A stretch of 7,337 bases of DNA from assembly GCA_016935045.1 (NCBI GenBank), contig JAFGRS010000322.1, positions 1 through 7,337 of the forward strand, written 5' to 3'. A program made the translations under genes and the position numbers. Under the pieces are notes generated by a model, which saw only the letters and a list, made by a program, of their open reading frames with translations, was not told where the DNA came from and made no database searches. The stretch is from Lentisphaeria bacterium (lineage in GTDB: Bacteria; Verrucomicrobiota; Lentisphaeria; Oligosphaerales; JAFGRS01). Within the stretch, counting starts at the first letter, position 1. Every line of letters begins with the position of its first letter. Of the stretch, positions 1-5,500 are shown one piece after another.

Positions 1-9
1 GCGCCGACA

Positions 10-29
10 CCCGTTCGACAGGCTCAGGG
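10..29. repeat. Possible dispersed motif resembling CCCTTCGACAGGCTCAGGG
   Basis: Bases 10-29 closely match a short motif (CCC-TTCGACAGGCTCAGGG) that I recall as recurring in intergenic DNA of many environmental bacteria. It is flanked by GCGCCG (1-6) and CGGCGC (40-45), an exact 6-bp inverted pair. The window begins here, so the full element cannot be judged. The rest of 1-265 shows no reading frame with family resemblance, no ribosome site and no RNA gene. Confidence 0.3.
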
Positions 30-53
30 TCTGCGACAGCGGCGCCCTCCAGA

Positions 54-78
54 CGGTTCGGCACGCCTTGCCGAACCG
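54..78. repeat. Perfect 10-bp inverted repeat (hairpin)
   Basis: CGGTTCGGCA (54-63) and TGCCGAACCG (69-78) are exact reverse complements around the 5-base loop CGCCT. This is the strongest hairpin in the non-coding tail. It has no flanking T-run on either strand and lies nearly 190 bases past the pbpC stop. It may be a dispersed palindrome, a protein-binding site or a terminator for a gene beyond the left edge. Confidence 0.65.
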
Positions 79-110
79 GAATGGGATTCTCCGCATCTCC
101 AGCTTCCCCA

Positions 111-136
111 TTGGACGTTCGACGTTGGGCGTTCGA
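111..136. repeat. Imperfect direct repeat TTGGACGTTCGA / TTGGGCGTTCGA
   Basis: TTGGACGTTCGA (111-122) and TTGGGCGTTCGA (125-136) differ at one base and are separated by CG, giving a 14-base period. The block directly adjoins the TCCATGG array. Strings of this kind recur in intergenic DNA of some PVC-group genomes (from memory), so this looks like one copy of a dispersed genomic repeat family rather than a unique site. No function can be assigned from the sequence. Confidence 0.75.
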
Positions 137-140
137 TGAG

Positions 141-167
141 TCCATGGTCCATGGTCCATGGTCCATG
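141..167. repeat. Short tandem array of the heptamer TCCATGG
   Basis: Three perfect copies of TCCATGG (141-147, 148-154, 155-161) are followed by a six-base partial copy (162-167). The core CCATGG is its own reverse complement, so the array reads almost the same on both strands and could fold or slip. It lies in non-coding DNA between the operon end and the 12-mer repeats. There are no unique spacers, so it is not a CRISPR. Function unknown; copy number may vary between strains. Confidence 0.85.
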
Positions 168-201
168 CAGCGCAACGAGATGTATAGCAGTTCCGAGACG
201 T

Positions 202-224
202 GGGGACCCGCGCGGAATGTCCCC
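202..224. repeat. Inverted repeat GGGGAC...GTCCCC
   Basis: GGGGAC (202-207) and GTCCCC (219-224) form a perfect 6-bp stem with an 11-base loop, about 40 bases past the pbpC stop. Read on the minus strand it begins GGGGACATTCC. I recall that string from small dispersed palindromes near REP-associated transposases in several phyla, but that link is memory only. It could instead be a second element of the operon's 3' end. There is no T-run beside it. Confidence 0.45.
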
Positions 225-247
225 TTCCTTGTCGCTGGGAGGAGATG

Positions 248-264
248 CCCGGCGCGGAGCCGGG
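248..264 (-). terminator. G+C hairpin directly after the pbpC stop, possible terminator or mRNA 3' stabiliser
   Basis: On the minus strand, one base after the pbpC TGA, CCCGGC and GCCGGG form a perfect 6-bp stem around a 5-base loop (TCCGC). No T-run follows (the next bases are CATCTCCTCC), so it is not a canonical intrinsic terminator. Its placement right at the end of the operon makes a role in termination or 3' end protection plausible. In DNA this GC-rich, short stems also arise by chance. Confidence 0.4.
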
Positions 265-265
265 T

Positions 266-2497
266 TCAGTCGATGCGGATACGGATGGCGTGTTGCTGGC
301 CGGTACCGTCCCGGATACCGGTCAGAGCATGGTCTCCCCGAGGGAACTCGACGCCGTATCGGCGGGCGAAGCGGCCGAGGTACTGGCCGTCGAGGAACCA
401 CAACAGGGGTTCGGAGTGAGCGGCCTCGAGGCAGAGCCGGGGCGGATCGTTGCCCGCGACATAGGTCCCCGGCTGGGGCGACCGGATGCGGGGGTTGGTG
501 TCCTCCTGCCTGAGGGTGATGGCTACGGGTCGGGGTTGTCCCCCAACCTCCCGGACGCAGCAGAGCGGGCAGGGCCGGAGGGGCACGCTTTCGGGGCGGA
601 GGCCGAAGTGGACGGACGGGCAGTCGGGCGTGGCGGCGAGTCCGCTGCGGCGGCAGAGGCGGACGGCCACGGTGCCCCGGGGTGGCGGCAGGGGCGGTGT
701 CCCGGGTCGGCAGATGCGGGTGAGGATATCGCCGGCGACGGGCGCGGCGGCCCGGATCCCGACCAGGCCGGCGGCAGGGCGTCCCGACTTGTTGCCCAGC
801 CAGACGCCCACGGTGACCTCGGCGTTGTAGGCGATGCACCAGGCATCCCGGTGGGCCGCGGAAGTCCCGGTTTTCCAGGCCACGGGAAGACCGGGGGCGC
901 CGGGCAGGGGGTGCCGGGACAGCATGTCCGTCACCAGGGTCACCGTGCCCGCTGTGAAGGGGCGCGGCCCGCCCTCCGCGGGGGGGTCGGTTTCGAGGAT
1001 TCGGGGTTCGGAGAAGTGTCCTCCCCGTGCCAGTCCGGCATAGGCCGCGGTCAGTTCGAGCAGGCTCACGTCGGCGGCCCCCAGCACCAGGCCGAGGTCG
1101 GGGTCCTCGGCGCTGCGCTCCAGGCTGCGGAGTCCACAGGCGATCATGCGGTCGCGCACGGCAACGGGTCCCAGGCGCTGGGCGAGTCGGACGGCCGGGG
1201 TATTGAGGGAACAGGCCAGGGCTTCGCCGGCGCTGACGCTGCCGTGGTACTGTCCGTCGAAGTTCCCGGGGCGGTATTCCGGCAGGGTGAGGGGGGTATC
1301 CCAGAGTCTGGTTTCGGGCACGACGAGACCGCCGTCGATGGCGGCGGCGTAGAGGAAGGGTTTGAGGGCGGACCCTGGGGAGCGGGGCCGGGTGGCCGCA
1401 TTGACCCAACCCGTCCGGGGCGCGTTCACATCGAGGCTCCCCACCAGCGCACGCACAGCCCCGGTGCGGTTGTCGATGAGGACGGCGGCGCCATCGGCCA
1501 CCCCCGGGAGGGCAGCCACCCCGCTCTGCAGTGCGGTCCGGGCAGCCTGTTGCCAGACCGGATCGAGGGTCGTGCGCAGCGTTCCCCCCCGATCCACCCC
1601 CCGCTTCCCCATCACGAAGGCGCAGAACACCGCCTCGTCCCGGGGCAGGACCTGGCGCGCCGCCGCCGTGCCGGATCCCAGCACACCCGGAGGCGACCGT
1701 TCCGCGGCGTCGCCCCTGGCGCCATCGATCATGCCGGCGGCCTGCATCCGCCGCAGGACGGTCCGCCGTCGCAGGGCGGATCGTTCGGGGTAACGGTCCG
1801 GGCGCAGAGCGGCCGGGCGCTGGGGCAACCCGGCCAGCAGGGCAGCTTCGCACAGATTCAGTTGCGCGGCACTCTTGCCGAAGTACACCCTCGCGGCGGC
1901 CTCGATACCGACGACATTGCCGCCGAAGGGCGCCCGGTTGAGATACTGTTCGAGGACCCGGCACTTCGGGTACTGCCTCTCGATGGCCCGGGCGCGGAGA
2001 GCCTGGCGGGCCTTGGCGCCCCAGCCGCGCGGCTCGGGATGGCCGAGACGGGCAACCTGCATGGTCAGGGTCGAGGCCCCGGAGACGACGCGACCCCGGA
2101 AGAGATTGGTCACCGCCGCGCGGGCTGCGGCGATCCAGTCGATGCCGCGGTGGGTCCAGAAGCGCTTGTCCTCGGCGGCAACGACGGCCTGCACCACCCA
2201 GGGGGAGACGCGGGTGATGGGCACCGGGAAACGCCACTGCTGCTCGGAATCGAGTTCGACGCGGATGGCCCGGCCAGAGCGGTCCAGGATGACGGGGGAA
2301 GCCGGCGTGGCGGGCAGTACGCCCTGCCGCGGCCGCGCCCAGCGGCACACCCCCGCCCCGGCGGCGGCTCCGAGCAGTGCCCCCACGCAGCAGGAAATCG
2401 CCAGGGCGGTTGCCGCACGACGTAGGCGCGACCTCGCGGTCCTCGAACGGAGGGCGCTGGAAGGAGGTGCGGCCGGCACTGGTTGCGAGGGTTTCAC
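266..2497 (-). CDS. pbpC: Penicillin-binding protein 1C (bifunctional glycosyltransferase/transpeptidase)
   Basis: This is a class A penicillin-binding protein of 743 residues (E. coli PbpC is about 770). It is anchored in the inner membrane with its enzymatic domains in the periplasm, where it polymerises lipid II and cross-links peptidoglycan. A basic N-terminus (RSRTARSRLRR, 17-27) precedes one membrane segment at about 31-51. The GT51 domain follows: AAEDKRFWTHRGID with catalytic Glu109, GASTLTMQ at 140-147, and VLEQYLNRAPFGGN with the second Glu at 183. The transpeptidase domain has SALK (376-379, nucleophile Ser376), SLN (430-432) and KTGT (542-545), so both activities should be intact. 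A cysteine-bearing linker (Cys615, 626, 643, 646, 647) leads to a BiPBP_C domain at about 663-741, which separates PbpC from PBP1A/1B. The GTG start is chosen because it overlaps the upstream stop as GTGA and leaves a normal cytoplasmic-tail-plus-TM N-terminus. The frame stays open upstream, but there it is only a shadow of the macroglobulin gene. Actual substrate range and activity are not shown by sequence; E. coli PbpC has been reported as only weakly penicillin-binding. Confidence 0.95.
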   Translation of the reverse strand: MKPSQPVPAAPPSSALRSRTARSRLRRAATALAISCCVGALLGAAAGAGVCRWARPRQGVLPATPASPVILDRSGRAIRVELDSEQQWRFPVPITRVSPWVVQAVVAAEDKRFWTHRGIDWIAAARAAVTNLFRGRVVSGASTLTMQVARLGHPEPRGWGAKARQALRARAIERQYPKCRVLEQYLNRAPFGGNVVGIEAAARVYFGKSAAQLNLCEAALLAGLPQRPAALRPDRYPERSALRRRTVLRRMQAAGMIDGARGDAAERSPPGVLGSGTAAARQVLPRDEAVFCAFVMGKRGVDRGGTLRTTLDPVWQQAARTALQSGVAALPGVADGAAVLIDNRTGAVRALVGSLDVNAPRTGWVNAATRPRSPGSALKPFLYAAAIDGGLVVPETRLWDTPLTLPEYRPGNFDGQYHGSVSAGEALACSLNTPAVRLAQRLGPVAVRDRMIACGLRSLERSAEDPDLGLVLGAADVSLLELTAAYAGLARGGHFSEPRILETDPPAEGGPRPFTAGTVTLVTDMLSRHPLPGAPGLPVAWKTGTSAAHRDAWCIAYNAEVTVGVWLGNKSGRPAAGLVGIRAAAPVAGDILTRICRPGTPPLPPPRGTVAVRLCRRSGLAATPDCPSVHFGLRPESVPLRPCPLCCVREVGGQPRPVAITLRQEDTNPRIRSPQPGTYVAGNDPPRLCLEAAHSEPLLWFLDGQYLGRFARRYGVEFPRGDHALTGIRDGTGQQHAIRIRID

Positions 2498-2515
2498 TGC
2501 ACCGTGACCCGCTCC
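2494..2515 (-). promoter_or_regulatory. GTGA stop/start overlap with distant GGAG (translational coupling site)
   Basis: The macroglobulin stop TGA (2496-2494) and the pbpC start GTG (2497-2495) share bases as GTGA. The best Shine-Dalgarno-like match is GGAG at 2515-2512, which leaves about 14 bases to the GTG, longer than usual. A non-ATG start, a distant weak ribosome site and a 4-base overlap together suggest that pbpC is translated mainly by ribosomes finishing the macroglobulin gene. This would tie the level of PBP1C to its partner. The coupling is inferred; the overlap is seen directly. Confidence 0.7.
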
Positions 2516-5500
2516 GAGCCGCCGCACTCGGCGGCGACCTGGGGATCGTACATGGCTTCCGCCCTGGCACGCGGCGCCAGGAACTCCCCGGGCGTGACGG
2601 CACGGACCCCGTAGCTGTAGGTGACACCTTGGTCCCCGCCGGGCAGGTCCAGACACAGGACCAGGCGGTCTTCGAGGTTCTGGCGCATGGAGATATGGAG
2701 ATCCCCCTTCTCCCGTCCCGTACCCTGGCGGGTAACGAAGGCCGTGTCCTCGACCTCGAATCCCCCCGGGAGCAGGTCGGCGACGGCGATGTTGCGGCGG
2801 TACACCGGGGAGCGGAAGGTGAGGCGCACCGTGACCAGTTCGCCGTGTCGGAAAGCGGCGCGGCGTTGACCGTCCTCGCCGAGGTATTCGCGCTCGAACG
2901 TCAGGCCGTTGGCCAGGTCCGTCCGCGGCAGCTCGCGGGGGACGCCGCGTTCCTGGAGCGCGACGAAGACAGGCCCTCCGGCAGCGGCCAGGGTGACGCC
3001 GGCCCGGACCTCGGCCGAGCCGAGGGTGAGGACATCCTGCCCCTGGACGGTCAGGGGATCGCGGCCGCTGACGGTGACCCGGGCCGTGCCTTGGGGGGCG
3101 TCGTTCCCGATCCGGCTGAGGGCGAGGAGGACGAGGGCGTTGTTCTGGGTGGTTCCCCAATGGCCCTCGGGGGTACGGCTGGCGCGCAGGGACTGGGCCA
3201 GGCGGGCCACGGCTTCCCCCTCGGGGTCGACCTCCGCGGCCAGACAGAGGGCCATCGCCTGCCGGCGGATGTCGCTGTCGAAGTCCCATCCCATGACCCC
3301 GCCGCGGGGGTCTTCCGTCAGCATCCGCCGGATGGTCGGAGCGGCCTCCGCCGCCCTGCCGGCTCCGGCCACGGCGACGCCGGCCAGAAGTCGTGCCAGG
3401 GGAGGCAGGGCCGCGTCCGCGGCCAGGCCCTGTGCCAGGGCCGTTTCGGGACTCCCGAGAACCGTGAGGAGGTAGAGGGCATAGGCCCGGTCGCCCACGG
3501 AGACGCCCTCGTGCCGTCCGCACACGGCGTCCACCAGGAAGCGGACCAGGCGTTGTCGCAGGGCGGATTCCGCGGGCAGGCCGCGTCTCTCGCCCTCGGC
3601 CAGGAGATGGCAGGCATAGATCGAGCCGCTGAGCCACAGATCGTGACCGTGCCGCCACATGGCGAAGCCGCCGGAGGGCAGCTCCGACGCGACCAGGCAG
3701 GAGATGGCCGCGTCGAAGCGCCGGCGGTCCGCGGTGAGTGTGTCGGCGGAGGCGTCCAGGGCCCGTGCGAGATCGCGGAAACAGAGTTCCATGAAGGCCA
3801 TGCTGACGCTCTGTTCGAGGCAGCCGTAGGGGTAGTCTGCCAGCCAGGCAAGGGCAGCGGTTGTTTCGACCTGCCGGGAGGGGGAGACCTGGGCGCTCAG
3901 CCAGAGGCCTCCCGGGAGGTAGTCTTCGGGCAGGGGCAGGGAGGACTCCTCCCCCGCGGCCACGGTCAGGAACCGCGCCCGAAAGCGGGGGGGCGAGCCG
4001 TGGCGGACGCGGACGGATTCCTGGACCAGCCGGTGGGTGTTCCCGCAGCGTGCCTCGATGGCGACCTGCAGGGTCCCGGTGGCATCGGCCGAGGTCCGGC
4101 ACTGCCAGCGCACTCCGACTCCCCGCCCCGGTTCGAGAGCCAGGATCTGGTCGGCCGCCGGCGACACGATCTCCGCCGGCCCCCGGAGAGCCAGGGAGAC
4201 CATCCCGGTGCCGCTCACCTCTTCGTCGGGATGGATGGTTGCGGTGACGGTGAAGGTGTCCCCCGGGGCCAGGACTCGGGGTACGGCCGGGAGAATGGTC
4301 AGCGGATGACGGACGGTCAGCGGGCGGGAGGCACTGCCGAGGGCCCGCTCCCCCACGGCCACCGCCGTGATGCGCAGCTCGCCGCTGAAATCCGGGATGA
4401 CGAACCCGGCGCCGCCGAGGCCGGATTCGTTCACCTCGACGACGCAGGAGAGGGCCACGGTATGCCTCTGCTCCTGGGGACGGCCGCCGGCGAGGAAATG
4501 GCCGATGCCGTCGCCGGCAACGGTGGATACCGTGGCGTAGGGCTCGGGGTCCTGGGGCACGATGGCGTCGAAGAGGTCCGCGAAGCGGGCCTCGCAGCGG
4601 CGCGGTCCGTGGAAGAACCCGAAGGGATCGGGGGTGGCATGACGGGTGAGAGCAAGGACTCCCGCGTCGACGATCGTGAGGTGAACGAGGGCCGGCGCCG
4701 GTTCGCCGGACCGCTGCACCTCGACGCGCACCGGCAGCCGTTCGCCCGGCTGCACCCGTTCCGGGGCCGCCAGGGTGACCTGCAGGCTATGCGGGCTCTG
4801 GTCGAAGCGGATCCCGGTCATGCCGAAGGTGCGCTCCAGCCCGCACGGCCCGTCCGGACTGACCGTGGCCAGGGTGACGGCCAGGGTGCAGCTCCCCAGG
4901 GCCGTATCCGGCAGGGGTACCCCGATCTCGTTCTCCCCGGCCGCCACGGGGGTGGCGGCGGCGTGGACGAGGGCGCTGCCCAGGGCCACGACCGCGAAAG
5001 CATGGCCCTGCCCCGGACTGCTGAGGCGGATGCGGGCGGTCTCGCCCGGACGGTAGACCGGCCGATCGGTGGTGAGGACGAGAAACGCCGGGCTCTCGGG
5101 CCGCGCCTCCGAGATGCCCTCCTCGCAGAACCAGAAGCCATACGAGGTCAGCGGCCCGCCCTCTGCCTGCCCGAGCCGCAGGCGGTAGGACCCGGGCTGG
5201 GGACACGTCACCCGCAGCAGCCCACGCGTCGCGCCGTGGGTATCGAGCTTGCCCCGCGACACGCTGTCGGTCTGCTGCTGCCACTCGCGGCGGTAGGTCC
5301 CATCGTCGAGCCGGCGCAGGACATACTCCCAGTGCGAGAAGAGCAACTCGTAGGGGAGGGAATCGGGGACTTCGACGGTGGCGCCGTCGGGCGCCACGAG
5401 CACCCACTCGAAGGGCATGTCGTCTCCCCGGACGCGTTCGACGTGGTCCCGGGCCGGAGCCAGGCCGATGTAATAGGGATAGGGATGGACAGCGGCCCGT

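Noticed and set aside
141..167. TCCATGG array as a CRISPR
   Set aside because: The units are 7 bases long and directly abutting, with no spacers and no cas genes.
81..513. Small plus-strand open frames across the repeat tail and pbpC end
   Set aside because: They translate the heptamer and 12-mer repeats (HGPW-like strings), run into the antisense of pbpC, and have no ribosome site or family resemblance.
200..2425. A 741-codon plus-strand open frame antisense to pbpC
   Set aside because: Its composition is biased to Gly/Ala/Arg/Asp, it has no motif or credible ribosome site, and it mirrors a gene with every catalytic motif intact. It is an antisense shadow.
24..2627. A very long minus-strand open frame (867 codons) overlapping pbpC
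   Set aside because: It is rich in Arg/Pro/Gly with no recognisable domain, overlaps pbpC in another frame on the same strand, and its far end simply translates the repeat tail. Long shadow frames are expected in DNA this GC-rich.
266..4102. PbpC as part of a 1278-residue fusion extending upstream in frame
   Set aside because: The region above 2497 in this frame is a low-information shadow of the macroglobulin thioester domain. The GTG at 2497 gives a normal PbpC length and a normal membrane-anchor N-terminus.
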